From: Phenylobacterium zucineum HLK1
GTDB lineage: Bacteria; Pseudomonadota; Alphaproteobacteria; Caulobacterales; Caulobacteraceae
Length of the DNA: 64,000 nt
Assembly: GCF_000017265.1 (NCBI RefSeq)
Contig: NC_011144.1
Location: forward strand, 124,001 to 188,000
Direction: 5' to 3'
A program made the position numbers and the translations under genes. Positions within the stretch are counted from its first letter, which is position 1, and each line of letters opens with the position of its first letter. The notes beneath the pieces are model-generated. The model saw nothing but the letters and a program-made list of their open reading frames with translations. It did not search any database and was not told the DNA's origin. Below, piece after piece: positions 11,018 to 19,427 of this stretch.

Positions 11018-11177
11018 CGGCGATCCCCTCCGCAGACGCGAACCCGCGCGGCTGGAGAGAGGGACCGCACGGGCTGCGCTAGGGGAGGGGATACCAAAGC
11101 GCCGGTTGGCCAGTCCGCCGATCCAGGGGGGCTGGGGGGGCTGTTCAGGATCCGGGACCGCCAGGTCCGACCAACCG
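11018..11177. other. Intergenic region with nested inverted repeats (possible structured RNA)
   Basis: The 328-base gap 10994-11321 holds no convincing gene. It contains CGGCG-ATCCCCTCC (11018-11031), which pairs with GGAGGGGAT (11084-11092) and, across a 7-base bulge, CGCCG (11100-11104). Next to it, CGGTTGG (11103-11109) pairs with CCAACCG (11171-11177), enclosing GATCC/GGATC and a small GGACC-GCCA-GGTCC hairpin. No T-run marks an end. It may be a structured RNA or a repeat element; the strand and family cannot be assigned by eye. Confidence 0.35.
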
Positions 11178-11321
11178 ACAAGGCCAATATCGAAGCCGCA
11201 TCAGGCGCGCGCGGGACCGAAATAAGGTCTTTTCGCGGCGTGGCGTGCAGGCTTGCGGACGGGGCCGCCGGCCCTATTTCGGGTGGCCCGACACAGGAAA
11301 TTGCGTCAGGCTCTCGCACTG

Positions 11322-11657
11322 ATGGCTTTCGATCCGAGCTATGCGGCCCCGCGCCAGGCCGGCGTCTTCTTCGAAAGGCGCGAACTGGAGCGGCTGCTGC
11401 GGCTCTACGGGCGCATGGTCGCTGCGGGCGAATGGCGCGACTACGGCATGGACAGCCTGCCGGACGCCGCCGTCTTCTCCGTCTTCCGCCGGACCGCGGA
11501 GGCCCCGCTCTACCGCATCGAGAAACGCCCCGCCCTGGCGAGGCGCCAGGGGGCCTGGGCGGTGGTGGGGCAGGGCGGCCTGATCCTGCGCCGGGGGCAC
11601 GAGCTGGAGCAGGTGCTGCGCTTCTTCGACAAGGGCCGCTTCACGGTCGTGGACTGA
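11322..11657 (+). CDS. DUF2794 domain-containing protein
   Basis: Small soluble alphaproteobacterial protein, 111 residues. It contains VFFERRELERLLRLYGRMVAAGEWRDYGMD, then AVFSVFRRTAEAPLYRIEKRP and a C-terminal VLRFFDKGRFTVVD, which fit the DUF2794 family. Start taken at ATG 11322 (MAFDPSY); an in-frame GTG at 11253 would add 23 basic residues. It overlaps the convergent acetyltransferase gene by 17 bases at the 3' end. The biochemical role is unknown. Confidence 0.82.
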   Translation: MAFDPSYAAPRQAGVFFERRELERLLRLYGRMVAAGEWRDYGMDSLPDAAVFSVFRRTAEAPLYRIEKRPALARRQGAWAVVGQGGLILRRGHELEQVLRFFDKGRFTVVD

Positions 11658-12147
11658 AGTCCTCCCTGGCCAGCGCCAGGTAGACGCTGTCGCACCACTC
11701 TTCGCCGACCAGCCAGGTTCGCGCGGCCCGGTGGGTTTCGCGGAACCCGAGCTTCTCAAGCAGCCGTAGCGAGGCGCCGTTCCGCGGGTCGACGTCGGCG
11801 ACGAGGCTGTCGACCGAGCGCGTGGCGAACACGTGCGCCAGGGCGGCCGAGAGCGCCTCGGTGGCCAGGCCCTGGCCCCACCAGTCGGGGTGGAGGATGT
11901 AGCCCACGCTGGGCAGGGCGTAGCAGCCGGCCTTGCCGATCACCTGGCCGTCCCGCTCCACGACGAAGTCCTCCCCGTCCGAGGCGATCATGTCGTCCAG
12001 CCAGGCCCGGGTGCCGGCCAGGTCCGCGTGCGGCGGGGTCGACCAGTAGCGCATGGCGGCCGGATTGCTCAGGACGGCGTGCATGGCGAGAAGGTCGTCC
12101 GGCCGGGCGCGGCGCAACTTCAGGCGGGGCGTGACGAGCTCGACCAT
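11641..12147 (-). CDS. GNAT-family N-acetyltransferase (RimJ/RimL type)
   Basis: Acetyl-CoA-dependent acetyltransferase, 168 residues. The N-terminal strand TPRLKLRRARPDDL, VGYILHPDWWGQGLATEALSAAL (acetyl-CoA loop, Q/R-x-x-G-like GQGLA) and NGASLRLLEKLGFRE (motif B) define the RimJ/RimL-like subgroup that acts on protein N-termini or small molecules. The substrate is not predictable. It is transcribed leftward and ends 17 bases inside the DUF2794 gene. A terminator separates it from the upstream Bax inhibitor-1 gene. Confidence 0.9.
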   Translation of the reverse strand: MVELVTPRLKLRRARPDDLLAMHAVLSNPAAMRYWSTPPHADLAGTRAWLDDMIASDGEDFVVERDGQVIGKAGCYALPSVGYILHPDWWGQGLATEALSAALAHVFATRSVDSLVADVDPRNGASLRLLEKLGFRETHRAARTWLVGEEWCDSVYLALAREDFSPRP

Positions 12148-12174
12148 GGCGCCTTCTAGCGCCCCCGCGGCCCA

Positions 12175-12206
12175 TGAAAAAACCCCGGCGGTCGCCCGCC
12201 GGGGTT
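12175..12206 (-). terminator. Rho-independent terminator after the Bax inhibitor-1 gene
   Basis: AACCCCGGCGG (12181-12191) pairs perfectly with CCGCCGGGGTT (12196-12206). On the minus strand the stem is followed by a run of T (AAAAAA at 12177-12182 on the plus strand), so it acts on leftward transcripts from the gene at 12234-12986. Confidence 0.88.
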
Positions 12207-12233
12207 CTCTCGTCTTGGGGTCCGCTGCGCGGC

Positions 12234-12986
12234 CTAGCGGCGTTGGCCGAAGAGCTGCAGCAGGAATTGGAAGAGGTTGATGAAGTTGATGTAGAGGCTG
12301 AGCGCGCCGTAGTTGGTCGCCACGCCCATCGCCGCCTGGTTCCCGCCCAGCTCATAGTAGGTCATCTTCAGGCGCTGGGTGTCGTAGGCGATCAGGCCCG
12401 CGAAGATGAACACGCCGAGCACGCTGATGAGGAAGTTCATCATCGAGTTCTGCAGGAAGATGTTCACGATCGAGGCGATCACCAGGCCGATCAGGCCGAC
12501 CAGCAGGAAGCTGCCGAAGCCGGTCAGGTCCTTCTTCGTGGTGTAGCCGAACAGGCTCAGGCCGCCGAAGGCCGTGGCGGTGATCAGGAAGGTCGTGGCG
12601 ATCGAGCCGCCGGTGTAGATCAGCGTCCACACGCCCAGGCCCGCGCCGATCAGCGCGACAATCGTCCAGTAGAGGATGCCGGAGCTGCGCGGCGTCGCGT
12701 TGCGAAGGGCGAACATGCCGAACAGCATCACCGCCAGGGGCGCGAAGGCGACGATCGTGCCGAGCATGGTCATGCCGGCCAGGCGGCCGTCGGGCGTGAC
12801 GGCGTACATCAGGTCGCGCACCGGCGGATATTGGCCGGTCAGGAAGGCCAGGGCGGCCGAGACCACCAGGCCCAGCGCCACCTTGTTGTAGACGCCGAGC
12901 ATGAAGCTGCGAAGTCCCGCGTCCACCGACATGTCGGCGCGATCCGCCGGGATCGTGCGCGCGTAGCCGCGGTTGAAGTCGCTCAT
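12234..12986 (-). CDS. Bax inhibitor-1/YccA family membrane protein
   Basis: Seven-helix inner-membrane protein of the BI-1/TMBIM superfamily, 250 residues. After a soluble N-terminus (MSDFNRGYARTIPADRADMSVDAGLRSFM) come about seven hydrophobic segments and the conserved end AGLIAYDTQRLKMTYYELGG...YGALSLYINFINLFQFLLQL. The aspartate of AYDTQ is the conserved pH-sensing residue in characterised homologues. Start ATG 12986 leaves the upstream region non-coding. Probably a calcium-leak or membrane-stress protein that interacts with FtsH; role here inferred. Confidence 0.94.
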   Translation of the reverse strand: MSDFNRGYARTIPADRADMSVDAGLRSFMLGVYNKVALGLVVSAALAFLTGQYPPVRDLMYAVTPDGRLAGMTMLGTIVAFAPLAVMLFGMFALRNATPRSSGILYWTIVALIGAGLGVWTLIYTGGSIATTFLITATAFGGLSLFGYTTKKDLTGFGSFLLVGLIGLVIASIVNIFLQNSMMNFLISVLGVFIFAGLIAYDTQRLKMTYYELGGNQAAMGVATNYGALSLYINFINLFQFLLQLFGQRR

Positions 12987-13172
12987 GAGAGGCTCTGCCC
13001 TTTTTCGTCGCGTCCCAGTCGGACGCAGGTTGAATATCGTTTTGCCAAGGCGGCTAGGCAAGGGCTCACGGCCCCGTTGGTTCCGAAAAACCGAGGTGAG
13101 ACAAGGCTCCAGATGAAGCTCCTGACGTCGCACGGGGTTGGCCCGACGGGGGCCGCGCCTAAATGGGGGGCC

Positions 13173-13835
13173 ATGCCTTCCCGCCTCACCCGCCGCGGCC
13201 TCCTGGCGCTCGCCGCGGCCTCGGCCGCCGCCCCCGGTGCATTGGCGGCCCCCGTCCGTCCTGCCCCGATCCGTCGCGTCTCGATCCTGGGGGACTCGAT
13301 CGCCGTCGGCTTCGGCCTGCCGGCGGGCCAGGCCCTGCCGGCCAGGCTGCAGGCCGAGCTCGCCCGCCTGGGCGTGCCCGCCCGCGTCACGCCCGCGGGC
13401 CGGGTCGGCGACACTACGGCCGGCGGCCTGCGCCGCCTGGACCGCGCCGCGCCGGCTGGGACCGACCTCGTCGTCGTGGCCCTCGGCGGCAACGACCTGC
13501 TGCTCGGCGCCGAGCCGCGCGAGGTGCGCGCCAACCTCGACGCCATCGTGCGGCGGCTGAAGGCCCGCGGGGTGCGCGTGGTGCTGGCCGGGGTCCGCGC
13601 GCCGCCGCTCCTGAGCGGCGCCTGGGCCAGCGCCTTCGACGAGGCCTTCGCCAGCGTCGCCCGCACGCACCGCGTGACCTTCGTGCCCGACATGCTGGCC
13701 GGGGTGGCGCTCAACCCGCGCCTGAACCAGCGCGACGGCATCCATCCGAACGCCGCCGGCGTCGAGGTCATCGCCCGGCGGCTCGCCCCGTCCGTGGCGA
13801 AAGCCCTGATGACCGGACGCACGGCCGCGGGCTAA
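13173..13835 (+). CDS. SGNH/GDSL hydrolase, arylesterase/TesA type
   Basis: Secreted esterase or lysophospholipase of 220 residues. The N-terminus looks like a Tat signal (TRRGLLALAAASAAAPGALA: twin Arg followed by a hydrophobic stretch). Catalytic blocks are SILGDSIAVGFGLP (Ser), VVVALGGNDLL (block III Gly-Asn) and RDGIHPNAAG (Asp-x-x-His). The order and length match TesA/arylesterase enzymes. ATG 13173 is chosen because it starts the signal peptide; the frame is open upstream. It probably forms an operon with thpR, 11 bases downstream. Confidence 0.9.
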   Translation: MPSRLTRRGLLALAAASAAAPGALAAPVRPAPIRRVSILGDSIAVGFGLPAGQALPARLQAELARLGVPARVTPAGRVGDTTAGGLRRLDRAAPAGTDLVVVALGGNDLLLGAEPREVRANLDAIVRRLKARGVRVVLAGVRAPPLLSGAWASAFDEAFASVARTHRVTFVPDMLAGVALNPRLNQRDGIHPNAAGVEVIARRLAPSVAKALMTGRTAAG

Positions 13836-13846
13836 GAGGCGAGGCC

Positions 13847-14383
13847 ATGATCCGCCTGTTCGCCGCCCTGCCGCTGCCGCCCGACATCGTCCGCGGCCTC
13901 GTCAGACGCCAGACGGGCGTCGACGGCGCGCGCTGGCGCGAACCCGACAGCCTGCACATCACCCTGCGCTTCTTCGGCGAGGTGCGCGAGGACGTGGCCC
14001 GCGACCTCGACACCGAGCTCGCCGGCATCGACGCCCCGCCATTCGAGATCGAGCTGGAGGGCGCCGGCGCGTTCGGCGAGGGCCGCGACATCCATGCGAT
14101 CTGGGCCGGGGTCGCCGAGAGCGCGCCGCTGCGCCGGCTGGCCGAGGCCTGCGAGACCGCCGCCCGCCGGGCGGGCCTCAAGCCCGAGAAGCGCCGCTAC
14201 CGGCCGCACGTCACCCTGGCCTATCTCAAGCAAGCCGACCCGCCGGAAGTCGCCGCCTGGATCCAGGCCAACAACCTCCTGAAGTCGCCGCCGATCCCGG
14301 TGGACCGCTTCGCCCTCTACTCCAGCGTCCTGGGCTCCGAACGCGCCCTCTACCGCGTCGAGGCCGAGTACCCGCTAGGGTGA
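13847..14383 (+). CDS. thpR: RNA 2',3'-cyclic phosphodiesterase
   Basis: LigT/2H phosphoesterase that opens 2',3'-cyclic phosphates on RNA. The two catalytic HxT motifs are present: LHITLRFFGEV (near residue 39) and PHVTLAYLK (near residue 123). The length of 178 residues and the N-terminal RLFAALPLP are family-typical. It follows the esterase by 11 bases and is convergent with the next gene, whose stop is 1 base away. Confidence 0.94.
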   Translation: MIRLFAALPLPPDIVRGLVRRQTGVDGARWREPDSLHITLRFFGEVREDVARDLDTELAGIDAPPFEIELEGAGAFGEGRDIHAIWAGVAESAPLRRLAEACETAARRAGLKPEKRRYRPHVTLAYLKQADPPEVAAWIQANNLLKSPPIPVDRFALYSSVLGSERALYRVEAEYPLG

Positions 14384-14384
14384 C

Positions 14385-15092
14385 CTAGCAGGCCGATCCC
14401 ACCTTCAGCCGGGTCTTGGTCTGGGCCAGGGTCTCGCCGTGACCGACGGCTTGGCGCAGCGCATCGACGCGGGCGAGGTCCTCCACGTCGCCGAAGCCCC
14501 GGACGCCGCCGTGGCACGATACCTGGGTCGCATAGCGCTGCGGACGGCTGTCCCGCTGGGCCACTCGGTCGTAAAGCTTGGCGTAGTCCGAGCCGTCGGC
14601 CTCGCCGATCCGCGCCAGCGGCTCGACATGGGCCAGGACCTCCTTTTGGAACGCCCAGTCGTTGGTGTGCTGGACGACGTCCCAGGCCTCGTGCGCCGCG
14701 GCCCCGTCGCGGCTCCTGCGGAACCAGCCGCCAGGCGGCAGGACCCGCTTCAGAGCTTCGGTGTTGTCGTCATCGATCCGGCCGAGCTCGTTCCAGACCA
14801 CCGCCAGGATCCAGCCGCGTTCCTCGGGCGGCGAGGTGAAGATCGGCGAGAGCGCGAGCCGCGCCTCCCGCTGCAGCCGGTTGCGCCGAGCGAGATCCTC
14901 TCCGACCGAGGTGGGCGGCGGCAGGGCCGCCAGTTCGGCGCGCACCGCGTCCACCTTCGCGCGCCAGGCGTCGGCCAGCGCCTGCCCCTGCGGCGACAGC
15001 GGCCGGGTCGGGAACGGCGGCTTGAAGTGCTGAGCCGCCGCGGCGGGCGCGAGCGCCAGGAGGACGGCGGCGATGGCGAGCGCCGCCCGCAT
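14385..15092 (-). CDS. Secreted DUF6624-like hypothetical protein
   Basis: A protein of 235 residues with a signal peptide ending AAAAQHF. The C-terminal half (AHEAWDVVQHTNDWAFQKEVLAHVEPLARIGEADGSDYAKLYDRVAQRDSRPQRYATQ, split in the gene around residues 140-195) resembles the DUF6624 family with its HxND and RPQRYxTQ blocks. Two cysteines near the end may pair. Start at 15092 overlaps the stop of the upstream DUF2237 gene (TGATG), so the two are probably co-transcribed. Function unknown. Confidence 0.7.
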   Translation of the reverse strand: MRAALAIAAVLLALAPAAAAQHFKPPFPTRPLSPQGQALADAWRAKVDAVRAELAALPPPTSVGEDLARRNRLQREARLALSPIFTSPPEERGWILAVVWNELGRIDDDNTEALKRVLPPGGWFRRSRDGAAAHEAWDVVQHTNDWAFQKEVLAHVEPLARIGEADGSDYAKLYDRVAQRDSRPQRYATQVSCHGGVRGFGDVEDLARVDALRQAVGHGETLAQTKTRLKVGSAC

Positions 15093-15484
15093 CACGCCTC
15101 CACCGCATGGTCCTTGAGGACGCCCAGGGGCACGATGGCCAGGGTCTCCTCGTGGGTGGCCTCCAGCACGACCCGGGGCGCGGCGTCGGCGTCGAGCGCC
15201 TCCTTCCAGCGCGGGGCGCAGAGGCACCAGCGGTCGCCGGGCTTCAGCCCCGGGAAGGCCAGCTCGGGCCGCGGCGTCGACAGGTCGTTGCCGACGCCCT
15301 TCGAGAACGCCAGGAACTCGGCGGTCATCACCGCGCAGACCGTGTGCATGCCGAGGTCGTGCGGCCCCGTCTCGCAGCAGCCGTTGCGGAAGAAGCCCGT
15401 CACCGGGTCGACGGAGCAGGGCTGCAGCTCGCCGCCCAGCACGTTGCGGGCGCCGGCGTCGTAGCGGAGCGGGCGGATGGCCAT
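15092..15484 (-). CDS. DUF2237 family protein
   Basis: Compact 130-residue protein of the DUF2237 family. VLGGELQPCSVDPVTGFFRNGCCETGPHDLGMHTVCAVMTAEFLAFSKGVGNDLSTP and GLKPGDRWCLCAPRWKEAL are the conserved core; I recognise the GDRWCLC and GxHTVCAVMT blocks as diagnostic. The many cysteines suggest metal binding, unproven. The stop overlaps the following secreted DUF6624-like gene. Confidence 0.85.
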   Translation of the reverse strand: MAIRPLRYDAGARNVLGGELQPCSVDPVTGFFRNGCCETGPHDLGMHTVCAVMTAEFLAFSKGVGNDLSTPRPELAFPGLKPGDRWCLCAPRWKEALDADAAPRVVLEATHEETLAIVPLGVLKDHAVEA

Positions 15485-15547
15485 GGGCGCATCCTAAACG
15501 CTAAGACGGGGCGTCCGCCAAGGCGCTGAAGGAGCCTCGTCCGCCCA

Positions 15548-16417
15548 ATGTCCGCTCTCGCCCGTCCCCGCCGCAGCGCGCTCTACCTGCCCGCCTCCAA
15601 CGCCCGCGCGATCGAGAAGGCCCGGGAGCTGGCCTGCGACGTGGTGATCCTCGACCTGGAGGACGCCGTCGCCCCCGAGCAGAAGGAGGAGGCCCGCGCC
15701 CAGGCCGTGGCCGCCGTGAAGGCCGGCGGCTTCGGCCCGCGCGAGGTGGTGATCCGCGCCAACGGCCTCGACACCCCCTGGGGCGCCGAGGACCTGGCCG
15801 CCGCCGCCCAGGCCGGGCCGGACGCGGTCCTGGTCCCGAAGGTGTCCTCGGCCGAGGACCTCGCCGCCTGTGCCGGGGCCGCCGGGAGCCTGCGGATCTG
15901 GGCGATGATCGAGACCTGCCAGGCCATGCTGCGCCTGGACGCCCTGGCCGGCGCCTCGCGCGCGCATCGCACGGACGTGTGGGTGATCGGCACGAACGAC
16001 CTGGCCAAGGAGATGCGCTGCCCGCTCACGCCGGAACGCACGCCCCTGCTGCCGGCGCTCAGCTTTGCAGTGATGGCGGCGCGGGCCCACGGCCTGTCGA
16101 TCCTCGACGGCGTCTACAACGAGATCGCCGACGCCGAAGGCCTTGCGGCGCAGTGCGCCCAGGCCCTGGCGTTCGGCTTCGACGGCAAGACCCTGATCCA
16201 CCCTTCGCAGATCGAAGCGGCCAATCGCGCGTTCACTCCCGAGCCCGGCGCCGTCGCCTGGGCGCGCACGATCGTCTCGGCCTTCGAAGCGCCGCAGAAC
16301 GCCCACCGCGGCGTGCTGAAGGTGGAGGGCCGGATGGTCGAGCGCTTGCATCTGGCCGAGGCCCGGCGCCTGATCGCCGTGGCCGACGCCATCGCCGCGC
16401 ACGAGGGAGGCGGATGA
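15548..16417 (+). CDS. HpcH/HpaI-family CoA ester lyase (CitE/malyl-CoA lyase-like)
   Basis: TIM-barrel Mg2+-dependent lyase of 289 residues. RRSALYLPASNARAIEKARELACDVVILDLEDAV (start of the barrel with metal-binding E/D), VVIRANGLDTPWG (Arg), IWAMIETCQAM (Glu) and GKTLIHPSQIEAANRAF (substrate loop) match the CitE-like/L-malyl-CoA lyase group. It may cleave malyl-CoA or beta-methylmalyl-CoA, or act as a thioesterase; the sequence alone does not decide. No citrate lyase alpha or gamma subunits are nearby. Overlaps the next gene by ATGA. Confidence 0.88.
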   Translation: MSALARPRRSALYLPASNARAIEKARELACDVVILDLEDAVAPEQKEEARAQAVAAVKAGGFGPREVVIRANGLDTPWGAEDLAAAAQAGPDAVLVPKVSSAEDLAACAGAAGSLRIWAMIETCQAMLRLDALAGASRAHRTDVWVIGTNDLAKEMRCPLTPERTPLLPALSFAVMAARAHGLSILDGVYNEIADAEGLAAQCAQALAFGFDGKTLIHPSQIEAANRAFTPEPGAVAWARTIVSAFEAPQNAHRGVLKVEGRMVERLHLAEARRLIAVADAIAAHEGGG

Positions 16418-16962
16418 GGACGAGGGCAGGAACGATCGCAGCCGGACTGCCGGCGCTGATAGTCGCGCTCATCGGGGCCGCGCCCGCGGCCGCGCAACCC
16501 GCGGCCGATCCCATCGGCGCCCTGCTGGGCGAGCCGCCATCGGAGGCGGCCGATCCGCCGAAGCCTGAGATTCTGCCCGCCGTCGCCGCGCCCCCGCCGA
16601 TCCAGGGCGTCGCCTACGACTCCCGCATCCGCGCCTCGATGGCGTCGGCCCAGGGCTTCCAGGGGTCGCTGGACGGCGGCTGGCTGCTGATGGCGGACGG
16701 CGCGCCGCTCTACGAATTCCAGCTGGTCGACCGGGGCGACGGCGCCCTCGAAGGCGCCTGGCGCGACATCCGCCGGCCGCTCGCGCCGGCCGCCTCGGGC
16801 CTCGTCGACGAGGCGGCGCGGTCCGGCGCGGAGGTGATCCTGCGCTTCGACGGCGCCCGCGTCGCGGTCCTCAGGGCCGTCCCCGGCGGCGGCTGGAATG
16901 GCGAGCTGCGCGAGGCGGGCGGCGCGCGCCGGCCCGTCAGCCTAGCGCGGCGCGCGCCCTAG
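16414..16962 (+). CDS. Secreted hypothetical protein, 182 residues
   Basis: The N-terminus has a signal peptide ([17 protein letters not shown]). A Pro-rich linker ([21 protein letters not shown]) leads to a beta-rich C-terminal part: [38 protein letters not shown] and [17 protein letters not shown]. The antiparallel pattern suggests a small lipocalin-like or lectin-like barrel, a guess from strand alternation. The start overlaps the lyase stop (ATGA), so it is translated from the same mRNA. Its 3' end overlaps the convergent HIT gene by 26 bases. No known family recognised. Confidence 0.72.
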   Translation: MRTRAGTIAAGLPALIVALIGAAPAAAQPAADPIGALLGEPPSEAADPPKPEILPAVAAPPPIQGVAYDSRIRASMASAQGFQGSLDGGWLLMADGAPLYEFQLVDRGDGALEGAWRDIRRPLAPAASGLVDEAARSGAEVILRFDGARVAVLRAVPGGGWNGELREAGGARRPVSLARRAP

Positions 16963-17353
16963 CCAGCGCCGCCGAGAGCGCCTGCGGCGTATAGGGCTCC
17001 GCCGCGCCCGCGCCCCAGACCGGCCCGGGCCAGGCCGGATCGTCGGCCCGCCTGCCCACCACATGGACGTGGAGCTGCGGCGTGACGTTGCCCAGCTGGC
17101 CGACGTTCAGCTTCTCCACCGGCCGGCCCAGCGCCTCGCCGGCCGCGCGGACGGCGTCGCCCGCCAGCAGGATCTCGTCCATCAGCCTCGCCCGGTCGGC
17201 GGGAGACAGGTCCTCCAGCTCGCGGACGCCCTCGACCCGCGGGATCAGCACGATCCAGGGGAAGCGCGCGTCCGCCTGCAGCCGCGCCTCGCAGAGCGGA
17301 AGGGCGGCCAGGGGTTGCGACGTGGCCTCGAAGGCGGGGTCGATCCGGAACAT
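16937..17353 (-). CDS. HIT-family nucleotide-binding protein
   Basis: Histidine-triad hydrolase/transferase of 138 residues. [30 protein letters not shown] and [22 protein letters not shown] mark the fold. In the signature the usual first histidine is glutamine (QLHVHVV), leaving the two downstream histidines, including the catalytic one. Substrates of the family are NMP adducts such as Ap4A or AMP-lysine. It is divergent from mdh, and the 99-base gap 17354-17452 carries both promoters. Confidence 0.88.
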   Translation of the reverse strand: MFRIDPAFEATSQPLAALPLCEARLQADARFPWIVLIPRVEGVRELEDLSPADRARLMDEILLAGDAVRAAGEALGRPVEKLNVGQLGNVTPQLHVHVVGRRADDPAWPGPVWGAGAAEPYTPQALSAALARARAALG

Positions 17354-17452
17354 CGCTCCAGGGCCTGCGGCATTGCAGCATCGCCGTCAATTGGCTACGG
17401 ACCCGGCGCGCAGCCGCGTGTTTTCGCCACGAGTTTTGGAAGGAGCCGTCCC

Positions 17453-18442
17453 ATGGCCTCGAAGCCGCCCATCCGAGTCGCCGTCACCGGGGCCGCCGGC
17501 AACATCGGCTACGCCCTGCTCTTCCGCATCGCCTCGGGCGAGATGCTGGGCAAGGACCAGCCGGTCATCCTGCAGCTCCTGGAGATCCCCGCCGAGGGCC
17601 CGCAGAAGGCGCTCAAGGGCGTGGCCATGGAGCTCGAGGACTGCGCCTTCCCGCTGCTGCAGGACATGGTGCTGACCGACGACGCTAACGTCGCCTTCAA
17701 GGACGCCAACTGGTGCCTGCTGGTGGGCTCCAAGCCCCGTGGCCCCGGCATGGAGCGCGCCGACCTGCTGAAGGACAACGGCAAGATCTTCATCGCCCAG
17801 GGCAAGGCCATCGACGCCGTGGCCGCCGATGACGCCCGCGTCGCGGTGGTCGGCAACCCCTGCAACACCAACGTCATGATCGCCGCCAGCCAGGCCAAGC
17901 GCCTGACGCCGGACCGCTTCACCGCCATGGTGCGCCTCGACGAGAACCGCGGCCGCGCGCAGCTCGCCAAGAAGGCCGGCGTGTCGATCAACGACGTCTC
18001 CGAGCTGTTCATCTACGGCAACCACAGCCCGACGATGTTCGCCGACTTCACCCACGCCAAGATCGGCGGCAAGGCGGCGGCGGACGTGATCAACGACCGC
18101 GCCTGGCTCGAGAACGAGTACCTGCCCACCGTCGGCAAGCGCGGCGCGGCGATCATCGAGGCCCGGGGCCAGAGCTCGGCGGCCTCGGCGGCCAACGCCC
18201 TGATCGACCACGTGCGCAGCCTGAACACCGTGGGCGAGGTCCACTCGATCGCGGTGAACTCGGAAGGCCGCTACGGCTTCGCCGAGGGCGTGTGGGCCGG
18301 CATGCCGGTGAAGACCACCGCGCCGGGCGCCTACGAGGTCGTCACCAGCTACGAGATGGACGACTTCGCCAAGTCGAAGATCAAGATCACCAACGACGAG
18401 CTGGTCGCCGAGCGCGACACCGTCAAGGACATGCTGGGCTAA
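17453..18442 (+). CDS. mdh: Malate dehydrogenase
   Basis: NAD-dependent oxidation of malate to oxaloacetate, 329 residues. [21 protein letters not shown] is the dinucleotide-binding loop, [13 protein letters not shown] carries the substrate arginines, [10 protein letters not shown] follows, and the catalytic His sits in [10 protein letters not shown]. The long version with this N-terminal loop belongs to the cytosolic/actinobacterial-type MDH group rather than the shorter LDH-like group common in alphaproteobacteria. AAGGAG 11 bases upstream fits ATG 17453. A terminator follows, so it is not in the sucCDAB transcript 4.5 kb downstream. Confidence 0.97.
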   Translation: MASKPPIRVAVTGAAGNIGYALLFRIASGEMLGKDQPVILQLLEIPAEGPQKALKGVAMELEDCAFPLLQDMVLTDDANVAFKDANWCLLVGSKPRGPGMERADLLKDNGKIFIAQGKAIDAVAADDARVAVVGNPCNTNVMIAASQAKRLTPDRFTAMVRLDENRGRAQLAKKAGVSINDVSELFIYGNHSPTMFADFTHAKIGGKAAADVINDRAWLENEYLPTVGKRGAAIIEARGQSSAASAANALIDHVRSLNTVGEVHSIAVNSEGRYGFAEGVWAGMPVKTTAPGAYEVVTSYEMDDFAKSKIKITNDELVAERDTVKDMLG

Positions 18443-18465
18443 GGCTTCACGGCAGCGCCCGTTGT

Positions 18466-18504
18466 GGAAGGGCCTCCGGCGCCGCCGGGGGCCCTTTCCT
18501 TTTG
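18466..18504 (+). terminator. Rho-independent terminator after mdh
   Basis: AAGGGCC-TCCGG pairs with CCGGG-GGCCCTT (18468-18497), followed by CCTTTT. It lies between the convergent mdh and LprI-domain genes. Confidence 0.82.
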
Positions 18505-18508
18505 CGCG

Positions 18509-19336
18509 CTAGTAGTCCGCCAGGTCGTCCAGCTCGGCGATCCGCTGGCGGTAGACGCTCTCGACGGCGTCGGGCGAGTGGCGGGCGGCGTCCTCGCGGA
18601 TCGCCAGCCAGTCGTCCTGCTCGGCGCGCAGCTCGCGGTAGGGGATCCCCGCCGCCACGGCGCGTTCGAAGGCGCGGTCGAGCCGCCGGTCCAGGCCGGC
18701 CAGGCGCGGATCGCCGCACACCATCCGTTCCGAGCGCGTCCCGGCGTAGCGGCAGTCGAAGCTGGGCCGCGGCGCAGGCGCCGAGACCCGCACGGGCGTC
18801 GGCGCCGGCTCGGGCGGCCGGACCCTCGGAGGGGCGATAGGCGCGGCGATCTCGCGCGGCTCGTCGGTTGTCTTGGCGGGGACATGGACCGCTCGAACCG
18901 GCCGGGCGGGCGCGGCGCGCACGGCGCGCGTCTCGGCCGCCTTCGCCATCTCGGCGGGCAGCACCTCGAGCTTGCCGGCGGGGGCCGGCGCCTCCGGCGG
19001 CGGCGCGGGCTGCGCCACCTCGACCGGCACGGTCGCCGCCGACGAGGCCGTCACGGGCTGCATGGGGGCAGGAGGCGGGGCCTCCCGGACGAGGTCGGGC
19101 TTGGCCAGCAGGCCGAACGCCAGGCCCGCGGCGATCGCCGCCGCTCCGCCGCCCAGCAGCGTGTTGCGTGAAATCCGCCTGCGAGGACGGCGCACGCCCC
19201 TGTATTCGTGCGGCTCGAACTGCCGGGGCGGCGGGCGCTCGATCCTCAGCTCGTCATCCTCGCGGCGGGGGCCGACGCCCGCAAAGCCGTTGTAGGTCAC
19301 GCCGGACCAGGGGTCGCCGATACGCTCGGTCGCCAT
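18509..19336 (-). CDS. Membrane-anchored protein with C-terminal LprI-like (DUF1311) domain
   Basis: A protein of 275 residues. After a basic cytoplasmic part (RRPRRRISR) there is one transmembrane helix (TLLGGGAAAIAAGLAFGLLA, residues ~55-75). A Pro/Ala-rich periplasmic linker follows, then a C-terminal domain with CRYAGTRSERMVCGDPRLAGLDRRLDRAF and LRAEQDDWLAIREDAA, the two-cysteine LprI/DUF1311 pattern. LprI-type domains are associated with lysozyme inhibition in mycobacteria; that role here is inference. Start MATERIGD at 19336. The next gene upstream has the same architecture. Confidence 0.75.
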   Translation of the reverse strand: MATERIGDPWSGVTYNGFAGVGPRREDDELRIERPPPRQFEPHEYRGVRRPRRRISRNTLLGGGAAAIAAGLAFGLLAKPDLVREAPPPAPMQPVTASSAATVPVEVAQPAPPPEAPAPAGKLEVLPAEMAKAAETRAVRAAPARPVRAVHVPAKTTDEPREIAAPIAPPRVRPPEPAPTPVRVSAPAPRPSFDCRYAGTRSERMVCGDPRLAGLDRRLDRAFERAVAAGIPYRELRAEQDDWLAIREDAARHSPDAVESVYRQRIAELDDLADY

Positions 19337-19427
19337 GAATCTCGATCTCTTACGTCTCGGTCCCTCGCGCTCCGAAAGCCGCAGCCCGCCGGAGGGTTGC
19401 AAATGCGAAGGTCGTTCCCGGGCCGGC

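Noticed and set aside
11018-11177. Assignment of the structured gap as 6S RNA
   Set aside because: The size is possible, but I cannot see the conserved central bubble and closing stem with certainty, so it is only listed as a candidate structure.
12174-13172. Long upstream extension of the esterase reading frame
   Set aside because: It runs antisense through the Bax inhibitor-1 gene; the signal peptide begins at ATG 13173.
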